Assembly: GCA_030141605.1 (NCBI GenBank)
Contig: JAQGDQ010000009.1
Location: 1,459,001 to 1,523,000 of the forward strand
Length of the DNA stretch: 64,000 bases
DNA from: Tubiluchus corallicola
Lineage: Eukaryota; Priapulida; Priapulimorpha; Priapulimorphida; Tubiluchidae
Direction of reading: 5' to 3'
This document shows, piece after piece, positions 35,501 through 46,700 of this stretch. The first letter of the stretch is position 1. Each line of letters starts with the position of its first letter. The position numbers and the translations under genes are program-made. The notes below the pieces were generated by a model. The model was given only the letters and a program-made list of their open reading frames with translations. It was not told where the DNA came from and ran no database searches.

Positions 35501-38077
35501 TTTTGGCCAGTAAACCGAGATGAGTGTACATAATAAAAAAAGAAAAAATTGCTCAATGTTCACAGTTGGTGATTGATAATTAACTATGTATTTATGTTTA
35601 TACAACCCCCTCAACAAAAAAAACGGTAGCACAGTCAGTATTACAGATAAGATGCCCATAAGCTGTTTTTCCATCAATTTGCTGACCATTACCTAGTTTT
35701 ACAGCCAAGCATAACTGCGTAACACCTAGATAATGCAACAACAATTTGAAGGTTATCCATTATTGACAAATATGCAGTAAATTCACAATTATTTCCGTGC
35801 CTCGATTCAGATTATTCTAGTTTTCCTTTCTTTCGACAAATGCATGATTTGGTTTCTTCCAAAATTTGACAATTGTCACTTGCGGTTTTCTGACGATTAT
35901 CTTAGTATTGAAAAACACTAGAGAAATTGTTTACACAGTAGGCGCCGCCTAGTAGACTCACTTTGGAATGGAAGATTTTTGGTCCAATTACCTTACTGAA
36001 TCTATTAGCAGATGGACATAGCATTAGCGTGGAAGTATGAGTCATTACTTAACAGATTAGTATGCACTGCAAAGGCTTTGAATGAATTTTAGAAACAAAC
36101 TAATACCTAAATTCCTATGTACACTTCTTTAAGAATACAAATTTATACAAACGAATTTTTTAAAAAAATCCATAAATCTGTTTATTTACACTAAAAATTG
36201 CAAAAATTACAAAGGTCAGGTAAAACATTTAATGCTTGACATGCTTGAGCTGTAGTTGGTGATGTCCGTGTCTCCCAAAACTTGCAAAGCTTCAAAACCA
36301 AACTGCTAGGCAAAGTGATTAAGTTTAACTTCCAGAATCAATGAGGTTATTTGCATCAGATGACCAGATGACAGATTCCAAACAAAACCGTTAAGCTAGC
36401 ATGTTAGTGCATGATAAACTTACCTATTTACAAACAAAACAGTACTTAACGTGATTGTTTTTACATTCATTATAGTGAACAAAAGTGAAGAAAAGATGAC
36501 ATAAAAATGGTTAAGTCCCACAAAACAAACCTTAGTAGAAGCGCATGAAGCAAAAATATTGAGTCAATTAAGCAAGATATTCTAGTCGATTGCCAGTAGT
36601 TTTTACGTACCAGAAGTTTTTGAGTCAATTAAACAACTGATTTTGTTGGCTGTAAGTCTAATAAACGGCGCCTACTGTACTTTTAAGCCAATGTGCCAAC
36701 AATATAAATATATATAGAACATAAATATAATTCTGTATAGACCATAAAACATAAAACCTGAGTCTGTAAATATTCCTCTAATTCTTGTTTATCTTCATCA
36801 TCAATATTAGCATAACGGACGATTTCCAGATAAGGCACTTCATCTGGATAACATTCCGTGAAAGTGAACTTTACTTCACACATTGCTGAAATAAAGAAAT
36901 AACAAACAAATTAAGATAAACACACAAAAATACATGACTGTCAATGTGTCAGGCTGCAACAAAAATTTTCTCATATTGCTAAAGGAAACCAATAGCTCAA
37001 ACTGACTTTGTTCTAATGACTGATGTACGTGAAACCATTAAAGAAGGATTACCTTCAAAATTTATGTTCCCTAGTTACATCCTCGCAACCACACCTGTTT
37101 ACTAGTACTCACATACTCAGGTAGGCAAAAATATCTGGTTCTCAGGAATGTATTGCACAAAAAATAGGTGTCCCGATCAGCAGAATTATAAATACCTTAG
37201 CAATGATATGATAAAATTACGCATTGATCCAGTGATGAACTTGAAATTTTGAATTTGTAAATTTAATATTTGCCTGCAATTTATACTACGACCTTTTTTT
37301 AATATTTTTGCAAAGCTGACTTTTGAAAACTGCGCCCACTTTAGTAGTGGCACCAATGGCTTTACTTGCGAGCCTTTTAATTTCTAAGTTAATTTTTCTA
37401 TAGGAACACTAAGTCTTAAAACTTATTGAAATCAAACATGGGCCTGCATTTTAGATCACGTGAAAATGTGCTATAATCTTAAAAACACATACTGTACCAC
37501 ACAGAAAAAAGAAATAGAATAAATGTATAAGTGAATTATATAAAACTACCGTATATATAAAAGTTTAACTTGAATATTTACGTCAATGGTTCACATACCT
37601 CCAGCTACAGAATCTTCACTGTAATCTTCCGTTGTGACTTCAATAGAAAAACATCTAGGATTTAGAGAAATTTCTGAAAGTTCAAATAATTGTTTTAACA
37701 GCATTACAATTATTTTAAATGACTATTTAATCACATCATTGTTAAATTTGTCAATTAGGCCTACATCGGCAGCTCAGCTTACCCTTCTCCTTGCCTAAAT
37801 AAGCAATACCGGTAACAATTTATTGTAAATCTTATCCGAATTGTTTTCTGATATAAATTATATACTTACAAATAATTATCAGTTGTAGTGCCCTAAATGC
37901 CAAACGTCTGGAAATTATTTATAGAAAAACAAACTTAGAGCCTTCAACGTAATGAAGTTAACACATTACCACCAAGAAGAAACTAAAGTAATAAACAGCA
38001 ATACCATTGTATTCTTGTGGGTAAATAGACTGAATAGCTTCTATTTCATTCAACTGCTCTTCACTGTAATCAGTCAT
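32594..38077 (-). CDS. RWDD1: RWD domain-containing protein 1 (RWDD1/DFRP2), six exons, complete
   Basis: Exons 38077-38005, 37673-37599, 36885-36758, 34588-34445, 33980-33854 and 32742-32594 join in frame to 231 aa (human form is slightly longer). The N-terminal RWD domain (about residues 1-115) starts MTDYSEEQLNEIEAIQSIYP and contains FTECYPDEVP, the family's YP-P signature. ASENVGMVMVFTLVSALQE follows, then a charged helix (DERKRRHEEEQMRIKEEKER). The C-terminal part has GTRVTVQSFLDWHENF and ends ESLFEDFDDLELEEELENS, an acidic tail as in the family. Known relatives bind and stabilise the translation-associated GTPase DRG2 in the cytoplasm. Introns hold two TIR elements. Transcription diverges from STIL. 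All six splice junctions keep phase, so the model is firm. Confidence 0.95.
34794..35253. mobile_element. MITE with 29-bp terminal inverted repeats in an RWDD1 intron
   Basis: The left end TACCGTATTTTCCCCGTG... (34794-34823) is the inverted complement of the right end (35225-35253), with a single extra C. Both ends abut TA. The internal motif GGTCTCTTATACA recurs at about 34857 and 35210, so each end carries an inner partial copy. There is no transposase frame. The TA duplication suggests a mariner/Tc1-type origin, which is inference. Confidence 0.8.
35340..35441. mobile_element. Right-end fragment of the same family as the 35936-36676 element
   Basis: GTTTTTGAGACAATTAAGCG and TGAGTCTAATACACGGTACC align with 36615-36675 of the neighbouring element. 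The matching left end is not evident. A weak candidate lies near 34680, which would make the TACCGTATTTT element a nested insertion. Confidence 0.6.
35936..36676. mobile_element. TIR element of about 740 bp in an RWDD1 intron
   Basis: The left end ACAGTAGGCGCCG...TAGACTCAC (35936-35962) pairs with the right end GTAAGTCTAATAAACGGCGC...ACTGT (36649-36676), giving TIRs of about 27 bp with a few mismatches. The interior is AT-rich with no coding frame. Target duplication is unclear (TAC or AC). It lies in the intron between RWDD1 exons 3 and 4. Confidence 0.7.
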
Positions 38078-38287
38078 ATTTTTTAAATAAGAACTTGTCA
38101 ACAACAACAACAACAACAAGAAAACTTAATTTATAACCGCCTTAAAACAAAATTTCGAGACCGATGGGTGCAGCCATGTGCTTCTCTCATGTACGCTCAA
38201 TGCTTTACATGATTTTGTTTCCGAATGTGTGCATCAACGGACTGCATACTAAACCATAGTTAGAAAAAACGTTTGAAAACTTACGGC

Positions 38288-38289
<2 letters not shown>

Positions 38290-38360
<71 letters not shown>

Positions 38361-38380
38361 TCTCTCTCTCTCTCTCTCTG
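38290..38380. repeat. (CT)n microsatellite, about 90 bp
   Basis: Almost pure CT, 210 bp upstream of the RWDD1 start codon. On the RWDD1 strand it is a GA tract, a type of sequence bound by GAGA-like factors in some animals. Confidence 0.95.
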
Positions 38381-39831
38381 TCTCATTGTAGCTAATTGTC
38401 AGATTATCTTACATGTAATACACAATATATTTTTTGATATATTATATCATATTATATTATAATAAATTATAATGAAATGCACAAAGATATACATAAATTA
38501 TATATTTTTGCGTTTATGTGTGTGTTTTTCAAGAATTTTTTTAAAAAATTTGAAAGGTTGCTAGTATGATAATCACAATGTATACGTATGGTGTGTAGCA
38601 TTTTACAACATTTTTCATGTTTTTAGAATAGCATAGTTGATTGTGTAAGCTCACTGCATGGTCTCTGACAGTGGTTTGGTCAAATGTCATGCTGCTAAGA
38701 TGCAGATTTTACTTAAATCTGTACTTAACAATAATGTTTGTAGTAAAATATGTTTACTATTTACCTACTATTTCCTAAAAAAATTATTGTGAATTTGATC
38801 TTTTGCTAGAGAAGAAGTACCAAAACAGCTAGTAATACTACAGAACAACTTTTTGAATTAGAACATTGCTGAATCAGCAGATGACTATCATGCCCTAAAT
38901 ATGGAATTGAAACTTGGTGTGTCTCGCACAGGCTGTTTGTATGTATGTTTAAAGAACATCGAATTGAAAGTTATGGAAATTAATATTGAAGCTCACTCAT
39001 GACAAATGCATTGAAGCTATCGTGAGTTAGGGCGTTATATGTTTTGTTGTGTAATTGCTGTAGATCGTAATTGTTTACGCTGTCACATGTAGAGAGGGAA
39101 TACACTGTCACTGTGATAACCAAACAGTCATATCGTCTACACTTACAACACTTCTTTCACGTAATTCTCATTAAATCGCAAGCCATTGCTTTGCTTAACA
39201 TTGTTCAGCATTACATAGGGTCCACACGCCAATTTAGCAGAAGTAACTATTATATGATGCCTCATTTTGTTAGATATTCTTAGATATTAAAGGACAAGAA
39301 AAGGCGTACCTGAAGTAGGTTTCAGAAAATCGCCTTAAAACGATATTACCAGAATTTTGTTTGTTTTCATTTTAAATCTCACACAATACTGTTCCGATGG
39401 TGCCTTTACATGACGTCACCTATGCTAAAGCAATTCAGGGGGAAGAGAAGGCAATGTTAAATTATGTCCACCATTCCCACAGAATTTTAAAATAAATTTC
39501 CCTGACTTTCCCATAACTTTTCCTTGACCAAATACTGCTTTTCCATGACCAAGATAAGCAGAAATTGTATTACCAGTACACACATTCAAACATTTTTGTG
39601 TTGGACATTCATACATATACTGATATATAATGTGTCGCCTTAAAGGATACGCCACTCACTAACCGAAAAACATATTTTTAATCTTACTGACAAGATACAG
39701 CAATTTACAATTTTACTTAGTTGCTATTAGTTGCTATAGCATTCATTACATATGTGCTATGAATGCTCTGATTCTTTCTTCAAACTTCATGCAGTGTTAT
39801 CTAAACTCGTTTCAAATGGCCTCCCATTAAG

Positions 39832-39936
39832 ATGGCTGCAACTAACGGTCGCCCATACGAGTTTAAATTTACAAGTTTTATACAGAATTACTGCGACGCA
39901 AGCCCTGCATGCAAAAAGGCTCTATGTAAGTGGTAT
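39832..39936 (+). CDS. Candidate 5' coding exon of STIL (or of an unknown gene)
   Basis: AAGATGGCTGCAAC matches a YY1-type start-site motif and opens a frame MAATNGRPYEFKFTSFIQNY and so on, 35 codons long. It ends at the second of two GTAAGT donors (39925/39926 and 39936/39937). The second donor leaves phase 0, which fits the STIL acceptor before 41653, where the frame reads LRMEH through the ATG at 41659. It could equally be a non-coding leader, or chance. The N-terminal residues do not clearly match known STIL. Confidence 0.3.
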
Positions 39937-40553
39937 GTAAGTTTTTAAGCTTTATGTGAGTGGAAGGGGCTTTCTTGTGCTTTAACAATGGATTAAAATT
40001 TAATTGTAATTTGTTAGACAAAAATAATTTTAAATTTTATTCTGTCATGTGTATAGGATTTCAACTAAGCACTATAAATTACCTAAGACGTGATTGATCA
40101 GTGTACAATTGTGTATCAAAGGTAGGAGTAAAACAAAAAAAAATATGTTTATATTAAAAATACCTGACACAGCATTTAATTGCATTTCGGCCAAGACAGC
40201 TGTAACACAGTAGTCGCAGAAATAAGGTAACGACAAGGGAAATTACCATTGAACTGAAACAGGAAGGTTTCTGCTATTGTTTTTTGAAAAGTGTGGTAAT
40301 TACAAAATTGGAGAAAGTAATTTGTTTCAAAATAAAAGTAAATTAATTAATATGAGGCTGATACGAAAATAAACCAGTGGAAACAGTGGACGTGAAGCAC
40401 AGTATGTTCCTACAAGAGTAAGTTGAGTGCGAGTACGGTCGCTAACTATTCAATTTATTACCTGTTTGTAGGCCTCTCTGACTGACAATCTGTTTTTATA
40501 CTGTAGGATGACACTTCCCGGTAAAACGCATGTGCTAAATTTGTGGAAAAGCA

Positions 40554-41330
40554 GTGTCGTACATGGGCAACCCAAGTAGGGCACTGGCGATTATGATGAC
40601 ATAATAAAACATAAAACTAAATTTGTTTTAAAGAAAAAGTAACTTTATAATAATGATGGATAGTCCTTGACAATTTACAAAATTAATGTATTTTTTCAAT
40701 AGTATCATCAGTATTGTTAGCTCCATTAAAATCATCATAACGTTAAACTAATTATCTAATGCTTTAATGAGAGAAACTATGCACAAAGTTATTACATAAA
40801 TAATTGCCAGTTTAAAAATGAGACATGCTGCTAAGCCTTCACAACACAAGAAAGTAATTTTGAACATTTAGGAAAGGCAAAGACAATTAGTTTTAATAAT
40901 ATCAATAGTTCTGTAACATGTAGGGCACTGTCGTACATGGCTCGCTAGCCCATGTAGGGCACATAGATCGCTAGAACGTTTCCTTAGGAGAAAACAATTA
41001 TTTGTCCAAGAGGTAGTGAAATGGATCACCTGTCTGTGAAGCGACACAAAATAAAAAAATGATATACCTTAAACAAATGTTGAAATCGCCTAAAAAGTGG
41101 GTTTATTCATTTCAACAACATTAATATCGGAGCCAAATTTAATATTGTCCGTTCTACCGGCTCAGAATAAAATTGTTTTATTTTATCAGATGTATAATAA
41201 ATTATTCAACGTGTATTGACGTTTTTAATTATTATTACATAAACAAGGACAAGGGACGGTGCCAGTACGCTTAACGACTCAATTTGCGACCTGTCTCTAG
41301 TGTCCTATTTGTTCAGCCTATGTACGACAC
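40554..41330. mobile_element. Putative TIR element of 777 bp with internal palindrome
   Basis: The left end GTGTCGTACATGGGC pairs with the right end GCCTATGTACGACAC (14 of 15 positions), and weaker pairing extends to about 31 bp (GTAGGGCAC versus GTGTCCTAT). At 40919-40963 the interior carries GTAGGGCACTGTCGTACATG and GCCCATGTAGGGCAC, an inner palindrome reusing the same motifs. There is no coding frame and no clear target duplication. It lies upstream of STIL. Confidence 0.55.
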
Positions 41331-41658
41331 GTTCTACAGTGGCCCAACAATAGTGATTTGGATCTTTCTAATTCAGAGATATATGTATTAGATAGAGCTA
41401 ATGGAATCTTCTTAGTTACGTTATTTTTGCTTTTAAGTTTATTAGTATACAATTGTATTAGCATTACAGTGTCTGATAAATTGATCTTTTTTTAGTTACA
41501 CATTGCTATTGCCGGCTTTTGTTACTGAGTGATAACAGATAGGATTTAGTTTCAGAGTGCACTATTGTTACGAACTAAAAATCGGCATCTATTTTTCGAT
41601 TTCTTATAAATCTTGAAACTCCAGTGAATTAAATTGAATGATTTTTTTTCAGTTGAGA

Positions 41659-42697
41659 ATGGAACACGTAAAAGAACAACGTGTCTTAAGTATCAGCTTG
41701 AATAATGTTCCACGATTTACAAAAACTCATTATTTTGACGAGTCTGTGCAATTATCACTAGAACCTCTGTGGGACAGCAATCCCATTGGTCCCTGTGCAT
41801 CTATCAGCGCTACATGTTATGAGTAAGTGCATCACGAAAAAGCTTTTATTTGTTAATGTGAACGTTTTTGTGTAAATTTTCATTTTAACTATATCATGTA
41901 ATTGAATTCAGTTAGAAATTATAACTGAGTCAAATAATTGGAGTGAAGCCTATTTTTTATTATTTAAAAAACACTCATGTTGGTATGCTATGAAACCCTT
42001 CAGTGCAATCAGTCAAGATAAATCTTAAATATCTGTTGTTGGTTTAAAATAGTCCACTAAAATAATATCTGAATATATAAGTGCTGCTAACAGTTAACAG
42101 TGTTTTTAATTGTAGTAGTATTTATGTCTCCATTGACAATGTGGCAGTAGAACTGGCACTGCAGTACAGCCAGAAACATCAGTCAGATCGTTATGAATGT
42201 ATATTTGTTGCAACTCCTACTGTTAGTGCTGGTAAGTACAAATTTGAATTTTTTGTAGCGTTAGTTCCTAGATTGCATTACTGTTAAAGAATCTAGCAAA
42301 AGATCACTGGATACATGCTGATGGCTGTGAATGTGTTTATTTACTTAACTTTAAAATTTGACACACCTCAAATTTCTATATCTCTAGCTATGACACTGAT
42401 TCAGAGTACATGCAAATGCCTTGCCTTTGAAAAGCACTTGTGACTGACTCTGTCGCTTGAAAAATTAACATGCTAACAAACTGCATAATGTAATATTGGA
42501 TGGTTGCTAAATATGAAAGATGGCAAAGTTTTTTCTCTTTGCAAATTTTTATCAGTTTTGAAAAGAACAATTTATTGTTAGAATTTCTTTTAGTGCAGGT
42601 TTACAACAAATGCTTTTTTTGTCAAATGGTAGGCCCCATTGCATTATAATTGATCTACAGACTTGATCATATAATTGTTACCTTAGGTTGCTTTAGT

Positions 42698-42728
<31 letters not shown>

Positions 42729-43695
42729 TTAATAAATAAATTAAAAATAAAAAAATTAAAATAAAAAAAGATACAATTTTGTTTTTTTGTGATAATCCAC
42801 AGTAAATTATAAATAGAATCTCTATACATAACTTTATTAACAAAATGTTATCGTTGTTTTGCTATAGATGAGATTGGCCTTCATATTCAATTAAGTCACT
42901 TTGATTCTGGGATGCAGATACCTGGCCAGGCTGGACTTAACCCTACTATAACTACGCCAGGAGATATATACTTACCTGCAGTGGTAAGCAATACTAAGCA
43001 CTTGTGCTGCTAGTAAACAAAAAATATCCTTAAAGGACAAAAAATCCTTTTGCATAAAGCTAAAAAAATTCATCTTGAAATATTATATCACCTTCATACG
43101 GTCTTACTGTGCATAGAACTTATTAATGGCAACACTGTATAATACTTTTTTAAACTCCCGCATTGACCGTTAGGCACAGCCATTTTGATAGCAGGTCATT
43201 TGAAAGAAATTTAGATAACATTGCATAGAGTTTGAAAAATAATCACAGCTTTCGTAGCATGCACTTCACTAACTAAGCAAAAGTATACATTATGATATCT
43301 TGTCAATAAAATGAAAAATACGCTTTTGGTGAGTCAGTGATGCACACTTGGAAAGTGAGCCAGTGACATTCTACCAGTTGGCATAAACGTTCGCCGGTTG
43401 GCAGTTTACCGAATATTCGTTTTTTGCACTATAGTAGCAGTAGTATTAATATTTATTTAAGTTGCATGCTTTCAAAATTACGAAATCATTAGATTATATA
43501 TAATGAAGAGAATAAAAAATGACGAAATAGCTGTCTGGGCTTATGTATTGCTATGAGGACACACGGTCTATAAGATGAGAAAAAACTGTGATTATGGCCC
43601 AAAATCAGACAATTCTTTTATCTGTACTTAGTTGGCTTTTCATATAAGCTTTCTGTATAAAATTTGCCACTAGTCTAGTCAACTCTTTGGTACAC

Positions 43696-43736
<41 letters not shown>

Positions 43737-46700
43737 CAATGTTTCCTGTAATGTTGTTTTAAAAAGTTATCATTTAATCTATGACTTTATTAGTACAAAT
43801 ACATCTCTCAAATCATTATAATGATTACATTAAGAAAAATTGTGATCATCTTTGCCCTCTATTTTGCTGAGGATGAACTTCGATTAAGATTGTATTCAAT
43901 TTTATTGTCGTCGCACAGAGTATAAATTTGCTCCTGTCTATCTTTATGCTCAAAGCGACCCAATTCTATTCCTTGTAGAGAACTTCAAATTTAGATTGAG
44001 CTAGCAGAGATTGTCAGGATCTAGTTAGAGGAATGTTCATCTAATTTTCTGTGCTAAAATTACATTTAAGCAATTTGTTAGTTTTTTGTTCTGGTTTATT
44101 GCATGCCAATTCTATCCATTCAGATTTATGTTCATCCAAAAATGTATTTATACAATTATTAATACTGTCTGACATTCCTGGATATTACTAACATTATCTA
44201 CTAAAAAACATAATCTACATTCACAGATATTGGCATAAATCTCTGAACATTAATTCTAGATTATCGCCTAGATTTAAATATTTCTTCCAAATTTGAAACA
44301 TTGATTTTTCTTCCAATGAGATTGGAAATCCATTGATTATGCTTCTTTGTTTACTGTTTGATAGTTTTGTTAATCTCGGTAATTCTGCAGCTTCACTGAT
44401 AATTAGTTTTTTCAAAGGTGTGTCTTGTCGTTTTACGGTTTCCTTTATAAAGTCCTTTAAATGAAGTAATTCACCTGCGATAGAATTGACAAGATAATCT
44501 TAATTACCAGCAGAATAAAAACATTTGGAGCTTGGGGATGTGTTTTTAAGTAGATGGTTACGAAAATAAAGTATGTATTCCTTGTCTGTTGGTATGTAAG
44601 CTAAACTCTCTATTTAACTTTAGATCACGAGTGACAATGTTCAGATACAGCAGCCAACTGTTAAGCAATATAAAACTGCTATGGAGGTAAGACTTTCGTT
44701 GTGTGCATGTAATCATACTGTTTTAAGTGCCGATGGTTTAATAGTTCAGATATAAGAAATTGCTGTAATTATTCGTTTGCACAGTATCCAACAAAAAAGG
44801 TGTCAGTAATATACAGGGTGTGCCAGAAGAAATAATATAGTAGAAATATCATATACAGTGATAGTCTGAAATAGGCTTGTTAAATCTCAATCAGTTCCAG
44901 TTGAATGTTAGGTAAATTCAGGACGAAGTTACAAGTCATAAAAAACATGCTTGTTCAACACACTTTGGATAACATATATTATTTTGTACATAATAACCTG
45001 CACATCACTGCATTATGGCATTATCATGACTTAAAAATAATAATGTATTTGCATAACTTCACTTTTTCTGCCACATAACTTGATTTTTAAATATTTTTGT
45101 ATGTTCCAGTATATACATAATTTGCATATCAACATATATCTATTGCACTGTTTTTTTCTGAAGAACCCTGTACATTAAATTTGCCTTGGATTTAGCCAAG
45201 TCAAAGCAGTTTTCTGTGCTATAGTAAAATAAAGAAATTTAAAGCTGTGAGTGAAACTTGAAGTATTTTTAAAACTATGATTTCTATAGTGCTTGTAGTG
45301 TAAATTCTCAGGCATTGCATATTGGCACTAACTTAAAACCATGTTTTTATCTTGTAGTTTTTTGCCTGACCATTTCTCTTTTTTGTATAAATTAACCACT
45401 ACAAATTTGTATAAATTGTTACCATAATCACGATGCAAAGTTAATTTTTCAATTAATTCTAGTTATTATTGTTTATGAAGTAGATCAGGTTTCTGCAACT
45501 TATTTTGTGACACATTTGCAATGTCAACTTAATAGGCAGTTTTAAAATTGCTCCCCTGTTTTTATTTGCAGTTTCTGATGGCATCGTGTTCTACTAATTC
45601 AAAGCTGGATCTAGCCAATTTCATTCAAGCATCAGCAATGATATGTCGCAAAGATTTTAATCAGCTAGTAATTGAAATTGAATTGCTAACTATAGCGACG
45701 AAGTTTGAGGCAATGCCTATTCAAGAAGTACAGCTTTTGCCTTCAGCTTTGGTAAAATCTCTGTCACATGATTGTAATAACAAAAGCAGTGAGCCTAGAA
45801 GTGGGTAAGTACAATTATCAGCAGTTGTGTGGCAAATTAATTTTCCATTCAAAAGATGATGATTTATAATTATATATAGCTGCTCTATGAATACCAAGTG
45901 GTTGAATAATAACTTGCTAAAACTTTTTTAAATATTATCAATAATAAGTGGGTTAACGCGGTTTTAGCGTATAAGTTTTTGCGTGAATGATAAAAATGAA
46001 GTTCTCTTAATTTCACCATTGAATCTTATTTGATTACATGCATCTTAGGTGGATAAGTAAGCGGGAGAGACATTTTTAGTCTGTAAAGGTAGATTCATAT
46101 GGTTTTTCAGGAAAAGAAAAAAATTTCATAAACTTTGCATATATATAACGATAAGTGTAACAGCTACTGAAACATTGTATTATACAGTGTTACAATCTGC
46201 TATTGAAATAAGAGTCCTTTTTTAGCATAATTTGTTGCAATAATGTTATGGTATAGTAAATTTGATGTGATGTTTAGGTACATTGCTATTAACAAGTCAC
46301 AAAACATAATGCTTGTTTTGGAGTCTGATTTGAAAGTTCCAATTCTTCCTATTGTTGGAGTGTGAGTATTTCAATTTTGTATTTGACAATCAACCACAGA
46401 TAATTTTGTTGTTTTCAGTACCTGTATTTGCTAATTGTATTTATTTGTTTGTTTGTTTGAACCTGGGTGAGCATTGTTGACAATTACACAGCAGGAATGT
46501 GATTTTCATTACTGTATTTACTGATTGTATTTATTTATTTGTTTGTTTGTTTGTTTGCAGCTGGGTAAACAATGTTGATAGTGTGCAGCATCCTTTTGTG
46601 TGGATGGCATGTTTGAGATACTTACACACATCTGCTATTGAAAAAAGGTATTACTTGTAGTATGGCTAATTTAGTGTTAAATTCATTGAAAAACTGAAAT

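Larger units (their letters stand above)
38078..40553. other. Divergent intergenic region between RWDD1 and STIL
   Basis: Contains CAA units (about 38100-38120), a long CT microsatellite (38290-38380), AT-rich DNA and, at 39460-39550, runs of TTTCCCTGACTTTCCC/TTTTCCATGACC resembling dispersed repeats. A possible first exon of STIL lies at 39832-39936. Promoters for both flanking genes must lie in or near this region, but core elements are not evident. Confidence 0.4.
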
